64,000 nt of DNA from Streptococcus troglodytae (GTDB lineage: Bacteria > Bacillota > Bacilli > Lactobacillales > Streptococcaceae), in contig NZ_AP014612.1 of NCBI RefSeq assembly GCF_002355215.1, positions 1,550,001 through 1,614,000 of the forward strand, read 5' to 3'. Made by a program: the position numbers and the translations under genes. This document shows positions 42,438 through 52,643 of this stretch, in pieces. The notes below the pieces were generated by a model. The model was given only the letters and a program-made list of their open reading frames with translations. It was not told the DNA's origin and did not search any database. Positions within the stretch are counted from its first letter, which is position 1; each line of letters opens with the position of its first letter.

Positions 42438-42447
42438 CTTTTTAAAT

Positions 42448-42535
42448 AAAAAAAAGCCTGACTTCAAAAAATGACATACCTCAATTGCTGGATAACTAAC
42501 CCATCGTTTGAGATATATCAAAAGTGCCAGACTTT
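42448..42535 (-). terminator. Terminator after dpr
   Basis: AAAGTCTGGC pairs with GTCAGGCTTT (two wobbles) over a loop of about 65 bases, followed by T8. The long loop is unusual. Confidence 0.5.
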
Positions 42536-42585
42536 CACCTAACATAGAAAATCTTTCTAAACAAATAACTTTCTATCTTCATATA

Positions 42586-43112
42586 TTATAAACCGGGAGC
42601 TTGTCCAAGCTCTGCCTGCAACATCCAGATTGTTTTTTGGGCTTCTGTTTGAGCTGCTGTGAAAATATCATTAGAAACAGCATCGCCTTCCTCATCTGTC
42701 ACATCAAGACCTACTTGATAAAGACTTGAAAGGTAGTCATAAACTTGAACAAGGCGTTTGAGATGATCAGTCATTGATTTATCCCATGTGCCAGCTGTTT
42801 CTTCAAGTCTGGAATTTTCATCAAATTCCTTCAAGGTTGAAAACGGAGCGCCACCGATAGTAATCAAGCGTTCACTAATCTCATCAAGATGACCATTCAA
42901 GGCATCCATCAATTCATCCATTTTAGGATGCAGATAAAGGAAGCCTGAACCACGCATATACCAATGGACTTGGTGAACAATGGAAGCTGCTTTTGATAAA
43001 TCCGCTACAGCCTGATTAAGTACAGCCTTGGTTTTTTCATTTCCTGAATTTTCTTTTTCTCCACTTGATGAATAATAGAGGCATAAATATTTTCAGTAAT
43101 TGTATTTGTCAT
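42586..43112 (-). pseudogene. dpr: Dps-like peroxide resistance protein Dpr, frameshifted
   Basis: Dpr is the ferritin-like dodecamer that stores iron and protects aerotolerant S. mutans from peroxide. From ATG at 43112 ([21 protein letters not shown] upstream) the frame breaks at a T5 run (43054-43058); one more A gives [17 protein letters not shown] and joins the ferroxidase region [21 protein letters not shown], about 175 residues. The C-terminal part alone could start at MRGSGF but would lack the first helix and metal ligands. A PerR box lies in its promoter. Confidence 0.9.
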
Positions 43113-43156
43113 AATAACTCCTCCTTAAAAGAAATATCCTTTTTACAATTTATATT

Positions 43157-43171
43157 TTAGAACGATTCTAA
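43157..43171 (-). promoter_or_regulatory. PerR box in the dpr promoter
   Basis: TTAGAACGATTCTAA fits the streptococcal PerR operator (consensus TTAGAATNATTCTAA with one base off). On the minus strand it lies between TTGCTT and TAAAAT (17-base spacer), overlapping the -10, so it would repress dpr until peroxide oxidises PerR. Confidence 0.8.
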
Positions 43172-43214
43172 ATAAAAAGCAATTATTTTGTTTTCTTTTG
43201 ACGAATAAATAGAT

Positions 43215-43870
43215 ATGAAACTTATTTTATTTTTTATGTTGGGAGCTTCTCTTGGCTCTTTTTGGGCTTAGTTGCCGATCGTTACCCTCAGGAATCTATT
43301 ATATTTCCTAGAAGCCATTGCAATAAGTGTTATAACTGCTTACCCGTGAGGGATCTTATCCCAATATTTTCACGAATCATCAACAAAAATTCTTGTCGCT
43401 TTTGCGGTTATCCTATTCCATTGCGTTATTCCTTGGTAGAATTACTCTGCGGACTGATTAGCATAGGTTTTGCTTTTGATTTATTAACCACTTCACAAGT
43501 CTGTTTGCTCTTCATGGGCGTGCTTTTATCTCTTTATGATTTACAAGATCAGTCTTATCCTTTGACACTGTGGATAGGTTTTACTTTTCTCTTAATGTTT
43601 ATCTATCCTCTTAACCTAATTAGCTTAATTCTTTTTCTATTTGGTATTTTTGCTGCTCTCAAAAATATTAATATCGGAAGCGGTGATTTCCTCTATCTGG
43701 CTACTTTGGCACTTTCTCTTAATCTTCAGCAAATTATTTGGATTATTCAGATTGCCAGTTTATTGGGAATTCTTTACAGCCTGCTTTTTCAAAAGCACAA
43801 AGAACCTTTTGCTTTTGTCCCTTTCTTATTCTTGGGTCACCTCATTATTATTTTCTCTCAATTGATTTAA
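43215..43870 (+). pseudogene. Type IV prepilin peptidase, frameshifted
   Basis: A24-family aspartic peptidase that cleaves and methylates type IV pilin-like precursors, here presumably the ComG pseudopilins needed for DNA uptake. The zinc motifs CNKC and CRFC (about 72 bases apart), the catalytic Asp in LSLYDLQDQ and the GSGD motif are all present, with several membrane segments. From ATG 43215 the frame breaks at a T5 run (43259-43263); one more T gives GSFLGLVADRYPQES and about 218 residues. It is divergent from dpr. Confidence 0.85.
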
Positions 43871-43956
43871 GGATTGTAAGGACAAAACTCTAAAGACTTT
43901 AAACAAAATATCAAAAAGGAGGCAATCAAATCAAACGTTTATTACATTGGCAATGA

Positions 43957-44055
43957 GATTACACTCAATAAAAATCAAAAAAGCAGACAATAATTACAGA
44001 CAGCATGGCAAAACTAAATAACCAATATATCATTTTGATTTTTGAAAGGAATTAA
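43957..44055. repeat. BOX-like intergenic repeat, short copy
   Basis: Begins ACACTCAATAAAAATCAA and ends TTGATTTTTGAAAGGAATTAA, the same inverted ends as the element at 24151-24336 but with a different, shorter interior. It lies just before the trp terminator. Confidence 0.6.
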
Positions 44056-44101
44056 AAAATCAGTCAATCAGAGAAACAATATTCCCGACTAGCTGATTGA
44101 A
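44055..44101 (-). terminator. Terminator of the trp operon
   Basis: TCAATCAG / CTGATTGA stem with a 21-base loop and a T6 run on the minus strand, four bases past the trpA stop. Confidence 0.7.
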
Positions 44102-44104
44102 TAA

Positions 44105-44887
44105 TTATTTTTGATAATGACTTCCTGCATAAATGAAATCTTTTATTTCTTCTTGCATTCCTTCATGTAAGCCCTTGACAATTTTTGAACCAACAATGAC
44201 ACCATCTGATACTTGGTTAAAGCGTTTAATATCTGCTAAAGTTGATACACCAAATCCAGTTAAAACAGGGATTTGAGCAATTTCTGTCAAATGTTTTAAA
44301 TGTTTATCCAAATCATCACGATAATTCCCTGTTTTTCCGGTAACACCATTGATAGCAACAGCGTAGACAAATCCTTGAGCATCTTCAATGAGTTCCTTTT
44401 GACGTTCTAGACCTGTTGTCAAGCTGACTAAAGGAACTAAAGCTAAGTCTAAATTTTCCAGATAAGGTTTGATAAAACTTTCTTGTTCATGAGGCAAATC
44501 GGGAATAATCAATCCTTTGACAGAAGTATTTTGCAGATCTGCAACAAATGTTTCAACACCATACTGAAAAATAGGATTAAAGTAAGTCATGATAACCAGC
44601 GGCACTTGCGTTTTCTTTTCCTGCAACTTAGCAATAATACTTGCCAGTGATGTCCCCTTTGCCAAACTGCGCTGACCAGCCAATTCAATGACAGGACCAT
44701 CCGCTACAGGATCCGACCATGGAATACCAATTTCAATGGCTGATACACCTTGATCTTCCAAAAAAGAAATGGTATCAAAAAGACCGTCTAAACCTTTCTC
44801 ATGATCCCCAGCCATAATATAAGGGATGAAAAGACCTTTGCCTTCTGCCTTAATAGCTTGTAAATGCTTTGTCAGTGTTTTTGTCAT
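44105..44887 (-). CDS. trpA: Tryptophan synthase alpha subunit
   Basis: Splits indole-3-glycerol phosphate to indole, which passes to TrpB. A 260-residue TIM barrel with the catalytic Glu and Asp motifs [19 protein letters not shown] and [15 protein letters not shown] segment ([10 protein letters not shown]), and the phosphate site GFGVSTLAD. Last gene of the trp operon, three bases after trpB. Confidence 0.95.
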   Translation of the reverse strand: MTKTLTKHLQAIKAEGKGLFIPYIMAGDHEKGLDGLFDTISFLEDQGVSAIEIGIPWSDPVADGPVIELAGQRSLAKGTSLASIIAKLQEKKTQVPLVIMTYFNPIFQYGVETFVADLQNTSVKGLIIPDLPHEQESFIKPYLENLDLALVPLVSLTTGLERQKELIEDAQGFVYAVAINGVTGKTGNYRDDLDKHLKHLTEIAQIPVLTGFGVSTLADIKRFNQVSDGVIVGSKIVKGLHEGMQEEIKDFIYAGSHYQK

Positions 44888-44890
44888 AAT

Positions 44891-46102
44891 CTACTTCCCT
44901 TCTTTTGCTTCCTGCTCAAGACGTTCTTTAACTTGAGTCACATCCTTATCACCACGTCCTGAGAGGCAAACAATAATGGACTTATCCGCTCCTAGTTCCT
45001 TCGCAACTTTTTGTGTCAGAGCAATCGCATGACTAGATTCTAAGGCAGGAATAATACCTTCCAGACGAGATAGCAATTTGAAAGATTCCAGAGCTTCTTC
45101 ATCCGTAATAGAATCGTAAGTTGCACGTCCAATTTCATTGAAATAGCAGTGTTCGGGACCAACGCCTGGATAGTCAAGGCCCGCGGAAATCGAGAAAGCT
45201 TCCATAATCTGTCCATGCTCATCCTGCAGCACATCCATAAGAGCACCATGTAAAACACCTGGTCGTCCTTTGGCAAAGGTCGCCGCATGCTTATCGGTAT
45301 CAAGCCCTAAACCTGACGCTTCCGCACCATACATGGCAACTGATTTATCGTTGACAAAAGGATAAAAGAGGCCGATTGCATTGGAGCCGCCACCGATACA
45401 AGCTAAGACTGCATCTGGCAGCTGTCCATTTGAAACTGCCGCAAATTGACGTTTAGCTTCTCTGCCAATAACCGATTGGAAATCACGAACAATTTCTGGG
45501 AAAGGAGCTGGTCCAAGAGCAGAGCCCATAACATAATGGGTATCCTCAATATTGGCTACCCATGCTCGCAAAGCTGCATTAACTGCGTCTTTAAGCACAC
45601 GCGATCCATCTGTAACGGAATGCACTTTAGCACCTAATAGCTCCATGCGAAAGACATTAAGAGCTTGACGTTTCACATCTTCTTCCCCCATATAAATGGT
45701 ACATTCCATATCAAAGAGAGCCGCTGCTGTTGCTGTCGCAACACCATGCTGTCCTGCACCTGTTTCAGCGATAATCTTATTTTTCCCCATACGCTTAGCT
45801 AAAAGAACTTGACCCAGCGCATTATTAATTTTGTGAGCACCTGTGTGGTTAAGATCTTCACGTTTCAGATAAATTTTAGCACCACCAATATAATCCGTTA
45901 AACGTTTAGCAAAGTACAAGGGGGTTTCACGGCCGACATAATCTTTTAAGAGGGCATCTAATTCTTCATGAAAACTAGGATCAGCCTTGGCTTCACGATA
46001 AGCCTCATCCAATTCAATAACAGCTGTCATCAGCGTTTCAGGAATGAATTGTCCTCCAAAATTACCATAAAAACCGTTGTTATTGGGTTGATTATATGTC
46101 AT
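44891..46102 (-). CDS. trpB: Tryptophan synthase beta subunit
   Basis: PLP enzyme that condenses indole with serine. The 403-residue protein has the PLP lysine motif [14 protein letters not shown], the glycine-rich phosphate loop [10 protein letters not shown] and the sodium and COMM region typical of TrpB1. Its start overlaps the trpF stop (ATGA). Confidence 0.96.
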   Translation of the reverse strand: MTYNQPNNNGFYGNFGGQFIPETLMTAVIELDEAYREAKADPSFHEELDALLKDYVGRETPLYFAKRLTDYIGGAKIYLKREDLNHTGAHKINNALGQVLLAKRMGKNKIIAETGAGQHGVATATAAALFDMECTIYMGEEDVKRQALNVFRMELLGAKVHSVTDGSRVLKDAVNAALRAWVANIEDTHYVMGSALGPAPFPEIVRDFQSVIGREAKRQFAAVSNGQLPDAVLACIGGGSNAIGLFYPFVNDKSVAMYGAEASGLGLDTDKHAATFAKGRPGVLHGALMDVLQDEHGQIMEAFSISAGLDYPGVGPEHCYFNEIGRATYDSITDEEALESFKLLSRLEGIIPALESSHAIALTQKVAKELGADKSIIVCLSGRGDKDVTQVKERLEQEAKEGK

Positions 46103-46680
46103 TTTTTCACACTTTCTATAAATCGTTTAATTTTCTCTGTATCTTTCCGTCCATTTGTTTCAACACCAGATGACACATCAACAGCATAAGGAGCAAAATG
46201 TTCAATACATTCTTTGACATTATCGCTTGTTAGTCCGCCTGCAATAAAGAAAGGCTTTTGTAGCTGCTCTGTCTCCAACTGTTGCCAATCAAAAGTTTCA
46301 CCACTGCCAGCTATGGGAGCATCAAAAAGCAGATAATCCGCTTTACTTGGCAAATTTTCCTTGCCTTTTTTAATGTGAACAGCCCGAATAAGCGGAACTG
46401 AAAAGTCGGCTTGCAAGTCTTCATCACAGTCACCATGAATCTGTACTAAATCAAGAGGAACTGTCTTTATAGCAATTTTCAATTCCTCCAAAGTCGGACT
46501 GACAAAAACACCAACCTTTTTAGTCCTTTCTGGAATAAGTTCAGCTAATTTTTGAGCCTGTTCTAGACTGACTTGACGTTTACTTTTGGCAAAAACAAAA
46601 CCGATATAGTCTGCACCACTACTAACAGCTGCTGTAACCGCTTCTTGTGTTGATAGACCGCAAATTTTAACCTTTGTCAA
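46099..46680 (-). CDS. trpF: Phosphoribosylanthranilate isomerase
   Basis: Amadori isomerase of the fourth step. A 193-residue TIM barrel with the catalytic Cys in KICGLST and Asp in LLFDAP, and GVETNGRKD at the C-terminus. It overlaps trpC by 14 bases and trpB by 4. Confidence 0.94.
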   Translation of the reverse strand: MTKVKICGLSTQEAVTAAVSSGADYIGFVFAKSKRQVSLEQAQKLAELIPERTKKVGVFVSPTLEELKIAIKTVPLDLVQIHGDCDEDLQADFSVPLIRAVHIKKGKENLPSKADYLLFDAPIAGSGETFDWQQLETEQLQKPFFIAGGLTSDNVKECIEHFAPYAVDVSSGVETNGRKDTEKIKRFIESVKK

Positions 46681-47434
46681 TAGCCAACTCCTTTACTTTA
46701 TCAGCGACATTATCTGCCTGCATGAGAGCCGTTCCTACAAGAATAGCATTAAAGTAGGGAGCGACGAGTTTACTGTCCTGTCCTGTAAAAATACCTGATT
46801 CGGAAATATAAACCTTATCATCTCGGAAATGGGTAGATAGCTCTAAGCTGGTATTGATATCAACTTCAAAAGTAACAAGATTACGATTATTGACACCAAT
46901 GATCTGTGCCCCAATACGATGAGCTGTTTCCAATTCAGACAAATTATGGGTTTCCACTAGAACTTCTAGCCCTAAACCTGTAGCAAAGTCATGCAGTTCT
47001 TTCAGTCTCTTCTCTGGCAAAGCGGCCACAATGAGCAGAATGACTGTTGCACCAGCATTACGGCTGCGAACAATCTGTTTCTCATCAATAATGAAATCCT
47101 TAGCCAAGGTCGGAATACTGACACTGCCAGATATCTCAGCCAAAAAATCAATATTTCCCTTGAAAAAAACCTGATCAGTTAAAACAGAAATCATAGCAGC
47201 TCCAGCTGCTTCATACGTTTGAGCTTGGTTGACAATGTCAACATCCAAATTGATGTCTCCCATACTGGGACTAGCCTTTTTAACTTCAGCCACAATCTGC
47301 AGCTGGTCTTGATGCTCTTTTAAAAAATCAAAGAGATGATAACTTAAACGAAGCGGTTTGACTTCTTCCATAGTTAGACCAGCTACTTCTTCTTGTTTTT
47401 GCTTTAAAATAGTAGGTAAAAATTCTTTAGTCAA
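46667..47434 (-). CDS. trpC: Indole-3-glycerol phosphate synthase
   Basis: Closes the indole ring. A 255-residue TIM barrel; the catalytic Lys and Glu segments are [24 protein letters not shown] and LVETHNLSE, with the phosphate site ISESGIF. It overlaps trpD by 8 bases. Confidence 0.95.
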   Translation of the reverse strand: MTKEFLPTILKQKQEEVAGLTMEEVKPLRLSYHLFDFLKEHQDQLQIVAEVKKASPSMGDINLDVDIVNQAQTYEAAGAAMISVLTDQVFFKGNIDFLAEISGSVSIPTLAKDFIIDEKQIVRSRNAGATVILLIVAALPEKRLKELHDFATGLGLEVLVETHNLSELETAHRIGAQIIGVNNRNLVTFEVDINTSLELSTHFRDDKVYISESGIFTGQDSKLVAPYFNAILVGTALMQADNVADKVKELAIDKG

Positions 47435-48432
47435 CTTGCGCCTCCTGCAATGCCTTTAATTTATCATAAGCCTTGCCTGATGCAATGACTTCACGTGCTA
47501 GGTCAATGCCTTCTTTAATCGAATCCACCTTGCCATTAGCATAAAAACCAAGACCAGCATTTAGAAGCGTTGTCTCTAAATAAGGACTAGGTTCATTTTT
47601 GAGAACACTAACAAGGATTTGAGCATTTTCTTTAGCATCACCACCCTTGATATCCTCAAGCGTAACTTTTGGCATGTCAAAATCTTCAAAAGTGAAACTA
47701 CCTTGTGAAATTTGACCGTTATCCAACAGAGTATAATGATTTTTACCATAAAGTGCTGCTTCATCCATATTATCTGGTCCAGTAATGATAACCGCACGTT
47801 TGCGGCCAAGAAGTTTAAGGACTTGAGCTAAATCATCTTGTAAGTCTGCTTGATAAAGACCTAATAACTGCGTTTCCAAATCCATGGGGTGTGTTAGTGG
47901 CCCAATAAGATTCATGACCGTTGGAATACCTAAGGCCTGTCTAGCCGGTGAAATATAACGCATGGCTGGGTGCATCTTTTGAGCAAAGAGAAAGACAATG
48001 CCTGTTTCATCTAGAACTTGGGCCAATTTGTCAGGAGCTAAGGCAACATTGATTCCCAATTCTTCAAGGACATCTGCTGAACCTGATTTTGAAGAAATAG
48101 AGCGATTACCATGCTTAGCGACATGGATACCACCAGCAGCGAGGACAAAGCTACAAGTCGTTGAAATATTGAAAGAAAAGGACTTATCACCACCTGTACC
48201 ACAATTATCCATAGCATCGCTTGTTTGGCTAGGAACAACAACCGCATTTTTTTAATCGTTTTAATGAGGCCTAAAATTTCTTCCGGTGTTTCACCCTTGA
48301 TTTTCAAGGCCATTAAGAAGGCTGCTATTTGCGCTTCTGACAATTCTCCTTTAAAAATTTTTCAGCAACTGCCGTTATTTCAGCTTCTGTTAAATTTTCT
48401 TGAGCAGCTAATTTTTCAAAAATGTCTTTCAT
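47427..48432 (-). pseudogene. trpD: Anthranilate phosphoribosyltransferase, frameshifted twice
   Basis: Joins anthranilate to PRPP. The PRPP motif [14 protein letters not shown] and the substrate loop [18 protein letters not shown] are intact. The proper start is ATG 48432 (MKDIFEKLAAQENLTEAE). Frames change at an A/T run at 48350-48357 and at a T7 run at 48247-48253; one base added to each yields EKFLKGELSEAQIAAF-like sequence and then [19 protein letters not shown], giving about 335 residues. If the lesions were real the strain would need tryptophan. Confidence 0.88.
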
Positions 48433-48452
48433 CTATTCGTCCTCTCTGCATT

Positions 48453-49016
48453 CTAACCGACTAATCTTACAAAATTCTCAATCATTTTTAATCCTTCAGG
48501 TGTGCCAATGGATTCTGGATGATATTGTAAACCATAGATAGGAAGTGTCTTATGCTGAATAGCCATAATCTCGTCATCATCTACTGTTCTAGCCGTTATT
48601 TCAAAATCTTCTGGTAGCTTATCGACTACTATGGAATGATAGCGCATAATTTCGAGCTTTTCTGCTAATTCTTTAAAAATTGGAGATGATTTTGTGATTG
48701 CCATCTGACTTTGTTTGCCGTGCATGACTTGATGGGCTAATCCCAATTTCCCTCCAAAACTTTCAGCAATGGCTTGGTGTCCCAAGCAGACTCCCAAAAT
48801 AGGTTTTTCCTCTGTAAAGTCTTTAATCAAGGCTTCCATCTTTCCAGCATCAGCTGGCCAACCAGGTCCTGGTGAAAAGACAAGGCCATCTGCCTCTTGA
48901 GCTGCTTCATAAAGATCAGCATCATCATTTCTCAATACCTTGACTTCAGTAAAATGACCAATGAATTGTGCCAAATTATAAGTGAAAGAATCATAATTAT
49001 CAATCAATAAAATCAT
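48453..49016 (-). CDS. trpG: Anthranilate synthase component II (glutamine amidotransferase)
   Basis: Supplies ammonia from glutamine to TrpE. A 187-residue class I amidotransferase: oxyanion loop SPGPGWP, nucleophile Cys in GVCLGHQA, and the His-Glu pair in YHPESIG. The ATG overlaps the trpE stop by four bases. Confidence 0.95.
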   Translation of the reverse strand: MILLIDNYDSFTYNLAQFIGHFTEVKVLRNDDADLYEAAQEADGLVFSPGPGWPADAGKMEALIKDFTEEKPILGVCLGHQAIAESFGGKLGLAHQVMHGKQSQMAITKSSPIFKELAEKLEIMRYHSIVVDKLPEDFEITARTVDDDEIMAIQHKTLPIYGLQYHPESIGTPEGLKMIENFVRLVG

Positions 49017-50374
49017 TGTATCTCTCCTATCCTAGTCATTGCTTTGGCCTTATTAATGGTTTCGTAGTATTCATTTTCAGGAACGCTATCATAGACAATC
49101 CCCGCACCTGCTTGAACATAGGCCTTTTGATTTTTGATAATCATGGTACGAATGGCAATGGCAAAGTCCATATCTCCGCTTGCTGAAAGATAACCAATTG
49201 CTCCTGCATAGATACCGCGCTTTTCTTTTTCCAACTCATAAATGCGCTTCATAGCACGAATTTTCGGTGCTCCTGATACCGTACCTGCTGGCAATGTTGA
49301 CTTAAGAGCATCCATACCAGTCAAACCTGACAGGAGTTTACCTTTGACAACACTGGTTAAATGCATCACATAACGAAAAAATTCAACTTCCATGTATTTA
49401 GACACTTGAACGCTTCCTATTTCAGCAATTTTCCCAATATCGTTGCGGCCCAAATCTACCAACATACGGTGCTCTGCTACTTCCTTGACATCTGATAAGA
49501 GCTCTTCAGATAAGTCTTTGTCTTTCTGATCGTTGGCGCCACGAGGACGTGTCCCTGCAATAGGATTTGTAGTAACCACACCATTTTTAAGAGAAACGAG
49601 ACTTTCTGGACTGGCTCCGATAATCTGATAATCACCAAAATCATAAAAATAAAGATAATTGGAAGGATTGGTAATACGTAAATTACGATAAAAATCTAGA
49701 GGCTTGCCACTAATATCTGCTGAGAAACGCTGGCTGAGCACGCATTGAAACATATCTCCCTGACGAATAAATTTTTTTGCTTTGCTAACCATGTCTTTAA
49801 AAGTAGCTTCTTCCAAATGGTTCTTAAAAGTTAAAGTATGTAAATCACGTTCCGAAAATTCATCAACCGCCTGTTTTTTAAGATCTGCTAAAACTTCCTG
49901 CAAGGCAGCCTTTTGTTCCTCTTCTTCTCTGCCGCTGTAAAGATTATCTTCAACAATGACAACTTTCTCCTTCTTATGGTCAAAAATGAGATAAGATTCA
50001 TAAACAAAAAAGTGCATATCCGGTGTCCCAATCGTATCTTGAGGAATACTGCCAATATTTTCATAAAGGCCAATCATGTCATAGCCCACAAAACCAATAG
50101 CGCCGCCATTAAAAGGTAAATCCTGAGACAATTGTGATTTGACAGTGATTTGACTGAGATAATCTAAGGGATCACTTTCAATAACTTTGCCATTCTCTGT
50201 TAATTGCCCATTTTCAAATTTGATTTCAAAAACAGGATTGTAAGCAACAATTGAAAAACGCGCATTTTCCTTTTCACGAGGGATAGACTCCAAAATTACC
50301 TTATGGTCACCCTGTACACGCATGTAAGCAAGGATTGGGGTCAAAATATCAGCACTCAATATCTTCTTTTTCAT
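49013..50374 (-). CDS. trpE: Anthranilate synthase component I
   Basis: Converts chorismate to anthranilate. A 453-residue chorismate-binding enzyme with the Trp feedback-site pattern VILESIP near residue 25 and the active-site segments AGTRPRGAN, LVDLGRNDIGK, LPAGTVSGAPKIRAM and AGAGIVYDS. Start ATG 50374 (MKKKILSAD) is preferred; a GTG four codons earlier overlaps the chorismate mutase stop as GTGA and is possible. Confidence 0.94.
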   Translation of the reverse strand: MKKKILSADILTPILAYMRVQGDHKVILESIPREKENARFSIVAYNPVFEIKFENGQLTENGKVIESDPLDYLSQITVKSQLSQDLPFNGGAIGFVGYDMIGLYENIGSIPQDTIGTPDMHFFVYESYLIFDHKKEKVVIVEDNLYSGREEEEQKAALQEVLADLKKQAVDEFSERDLHTLTFKNHLEEATFKDMVSKAKKFIRQGDMFQCVLSQRFSADISGKPLDFYRNLRITNPSNYLYFYDFGDYQIIGASPESLVSLKNGVVTTNPIAGTRPRGANDQKDKDLSEELLSDVKEVAEHRMLVDLGRNDIGKIAEIGSVQVSKYMEVEFFRYVMHLTSVVKGKLLSGLTGMDALKSTLPAGTVSGAPKIRAMKRIYELEKEKRGIYAGAIGYLSASGDMDFAIAIRTMIIKNQKAYVQAGAGIVYDSVPENEYYETINKAKAMTRIGEIQ

Positions 50375-50382
50375 ATTCAGTC

Positions 50383-50679
50383 TCACTTTCTATTTAGGTC
50401 ATGTTTGCTATTAATCCTTAGCTCTAAAGCTGTGAAGGCTTCAATCATCGTTTGCCAAATAGCCAGAGCAACATCTGGTGATAGACCGAGCTTTTCTGCC
50501 TCTTGCTGTCTATTTAAAAGGACTTGTTTCACTCGATCAGGAGCAGTGACAGCTGCTTGACTGTTGATAGGTTTTAGCTGACCAATCTTTTCAACAATTT
50601 GCTGACGTTGCGCTAATAAAACTAATAATTGATGATCTAACTGATCAATTTGATTTCTCAGATTCTGGATACTTGTCAT
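50383..50679 (-). CDS. Chorismate mutase, AroQ type
   Basis: A helical protein of about 98 residues (MTSIQNLRNQIDQLDHQLLVLL) with the AroQ pattern of an N-terminal helix, a central Arg region (APDRVKQVL) and the C-terminal IWQTMIEAF. It makes prephenate for Phe and Tyr, so it competes for the chorismate used by trpE. As first gene of the trp operon it places the branch enzyme under tryptophan T-box control. ATG 50679 has AGGTG six bases upstream; ATGs at 50682 and 50694 are alternatives. Confidence 0.85.
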   Translation of the reverse strand: MTSIQNLRNQIDQLDHQLLVLLAQRQQIVEKIGQLKPINSQAAVTAPDRVKQVLLNRQQEAEKLGLSPDVALAIWQTMIEAFTALELRINSKHDLNRK

Positions 50680-50712
50680 CATTATCACCTGCATTAAAAT
50701 TGAATGAAGCTA

Positions 50713-50972
50713 ACAAAAAACCTCACACAGAAAATCTGTGTGAGGGCGTTAAATCTAGCTAACACGGTGCCACCTCAATTAACGAGAACCAATAGTCTTT
50801 CCCCGTTATCTTAATCTCCTCTAACAAGGAGTTGCACGATAAGGTGTGCTCACCGGAAGAATATTGTTTATCTTCGCTTTCTAAAAATCAGCCCACTTCC
50901 CAAAATTCTGCTGCCTGTTCACAATACCCACAGACTCCCTGAAAACAAAAGATTTGGTACTTTTCTGATTTA
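50713..50972 (-). promoter_or_regulatory. T-box riboswitch of the trp operon
   Basis: The minus-strand leader has the T-box core GAGGTGGCACCGTG (complement at 50763-50776) and a terminator with a perfect 10-bp stem CCTCACACAG / CTGTGTGAGG and T6 (50713-50746). UGG triplets in the leader's stem I region are candidate specifiers for Trp, but the pairing was not proven. The operon downstream makes tryptophan, which fits. Confidence 0.9.
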
Positions 50973-50980
50973 TTGTCTAG

Positions 50981-51009
50981 ATTATACACTTTCTAAAAAA
51001 GAATTGCAA
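50981..51009 (-). promoter_or_regulatory. trp operon promoter
   Basis: TTGCAA (51004-51009), 17-base spacer, TATAAT (50981-50986) on the minus strand. Confidence 0.75.
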
Positions 51010-51297
51010 GCGTATTTGCGTATTTTATCATTAGTTTGTGTCAAGTTTCCCTCGAAAAGTTTTCTAAAGTCCTAAAACCATTGTTTGAGTTGTCCTTGTT
51101 ACACCGTTTAAAGCTGTTTGACTTAGAATCTGAAAACATTTAAGATGCAAAACAAATAAGCCAATTGATAACTTCTAAGACCTTATAACAACACCTTCTC
51201 ACTGAGAGATAAAAACTTTTTTATAATATTGAAAAGTGATAATTTTTAGGTTCCATAAAACACATCGTTAGAAAAAGCAATTCGTTAATAGATTAAA
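51010..51297. other. Intergenic region with no gene identified
   Basis: About 290 AT-rich bases between the trp promoter and the DUF975 promoter. No reading frame with a ribosome site and no strong hairpin was seen. Confidence 0.5.
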
Positions 51298-51326
51298 TTG
51301 TTCTTAACTTCAAATTATGCTATAGT
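51298..51326 (+). promoter_or_regulatory. Promoter of the DUF975 gene
   Basis: TTGTTC (51298-51303), 17-base spacer, extended -10 TGCTATAGT (TATAGT at 51321-51326). Confidence 0.6.
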
Positions 51327-51361
51327 TATAGTTGCTATCATTATTTATTAAGGAGACTTTT

Positions 51362-52099
51362 ATGTCAAAAACAAGAGCTGATCTGAAAGCAGAAGCTAAA
51401 GTACGCCTGCAAGAAAACTGGGGTTACGCCATTGGCCTATATATTTTGCCGGTTTTAGCTGTTATGGGTATCTACTTGGCTTGCATCCTCGTATACATTA
51501 TTCTGACCTCCTCTCTTGCCCTATCTATAGGAGAAACTGCTTTTCTTGCAACATTGCCACTTCTCATTATTCTGTGGCTACTAGTTTTGGTCGTTTCATT
51601 CACGGTGACAATCGGAGTTAATTTAGGATTTTTGAACTTCTTTAAAGGAGGACGTCCAACCTATACTGAAGCGAGCACCTATCTTTTAAAAGAAAATCGC
51701 TTTTGGAAGTTCCTCTGGACCAATGTGCTTATGAGTATTTTGCTTTACCTGTGGTCATTGCTCTTTCTTATCCCTGGAATCATTAAAACTTACAGTTACT
51801 CCATGACCAACTATATTCTTAAAGACAAATTGGAAAAAGGCGAATCCGTAACTGTCACTCAGGCTATCACTGAAAGCCGTCAATTAATGAATGGTCATAA
51901 ATGGGAATATTTTGTTCTTCAGTTAAGCTTTATTGGCTGGGCAATTTTAGCCAATCTCACACTTGGTATTGGCTATCTTTGGCTCGTTCCTTACATTGAA
52001 ACAACCAATGCTGCCTTTTATCAAAATTTGATTGACAGTCAAATAGCAAGTCATTCTATTGCATCTCTATCTCAAGAAACTGAAACAGGGGCTGTCTGA
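51362..52099 (+). CDS. DUF975 polytopic membrane protein
   Basis: A 245-residue protein with five to six hydrophobic segments and the DUF975 features: N-terminal SKTRADLKAEAKVRLQENWG, then LFLIPGIIKTYSYSMTNYIL and the cytoplasmic AITESRQLMNGHKWEYF. Function unknown. ATG 51362 follows AAGGAGAC; an ATG 10 codons earlier overlaps the promoter. Confidence 0.88.
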   Translation: MSKTRADLKAEAKVRLQENWGYAIGLYILPVLAVMGIYLACILVYIILTSSLALSIGETAFLATLPLLIILWLLVLVVSFTVTIGVNLGFLNFFKGGRPTYTEASTYLLKENRFWKFLWTNVLMSILLYLWSLLFLIPGIIKTYSYSMTNYILKDKLEKGESVTVTQAITESRQLMNGHKWEYFVLQLSFIGWAILANLTLGIGYLWLVPYIETTNAAFYQNLIDSQIASHSIASLSQETETGAV

Positions 52100-52122
52100 T
52101 GCTTAAAATCAATTCTAATGCC

Positions 52123-52152
52123 AAAAGCTAGATGAACATCTGGCTTTTTTAC
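52123..52152 (+). terminator. Terminator after the DUF975 gene
   Basis: AAAGCTAGATG / CATCTGGCTTT with an AA loop and T6. Confidence 0.7.
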
Positions 52153-52225
52153 TTGCTCATATTGAAAAGGCTATACTAAAAGAATGTAAACGACTTCGAT
52201 TGTCGCGTCAGAAAGGAGACTACCC

Positions 52226-52539
52226 ATGAAAATCATTAATACAAGTTTTTTGTTAAGGCAGACAAAAGAGAGAACTTTTTAGTTGATATCCTACCTTTAA
52301 TCCGTTCATCAAGGGCAGAATCCGGCAACATTAGCTAGCAACTCTATGAAGCAATTGATATGCCTAATCAATTCGTTATGGTTGAACAATGGCAAACTCA
52401 AGCAGCCATTGTTCAGCATAATACCAACCCGTTATTAATTCAATTGTTGGAGAACTTAAAATTTACAGCACAGCCGAACCCACTATCAAAGTGGCATAAG
52501 GCTAAGTTAAGTAAAAAAAGGAGCAGAACCAAATCGTGA
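52226..52539 (+). pseudogene. Antibiotic-biosynthesis-monooxygenase-like (ABM) gene, dead
   Basis: An ABM/YgiN-type protein of about 104 codons (LVDILPLIRSSRAESGNIS, then QLYEAIDMPNQFVMVEQW, then HNTNPLLIQLLENLK). It has a good start (ATG after GAAAGGAG) but a T6 run at 52246-52251 shifts the frame, and after correction an in-frame TAG (52336-52338) stands where the family has Tyr. The nonsense codon is not a homopolymer error, so this gene is probably a real pseudogene. Confidence 0.75.
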
Positions 52540-52577
52540 TTTCCTAAAAGCCGACCTTATCGTCCTGCTCCTTTTCT
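52515..52577 (+). terminator. Terminator after the ABM pseudogene, bidirectional
   Basis: An 11-bp perfect stem AAAAGGAGCAG (52516-52526) / CTGCTCCTTTT (52565-52575) with a 38-base loop. It also lies past the convergent DapB-like gene. Confidence 0.6.
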
Positions 52578-52643
52578 CATACCATTTATCCCATCATTTC
52601 AAGCGAGAAACCGGCTACTCTTTAGCATATAATCTTTTTAGAC

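Noticed and set aside
51010..51120. A possible transposase tail on the minus strand (NGFRTLENF-like)
   Set aside because: About 20 codons with weak resemblance only; no terminal repeats and no upstream coding part.
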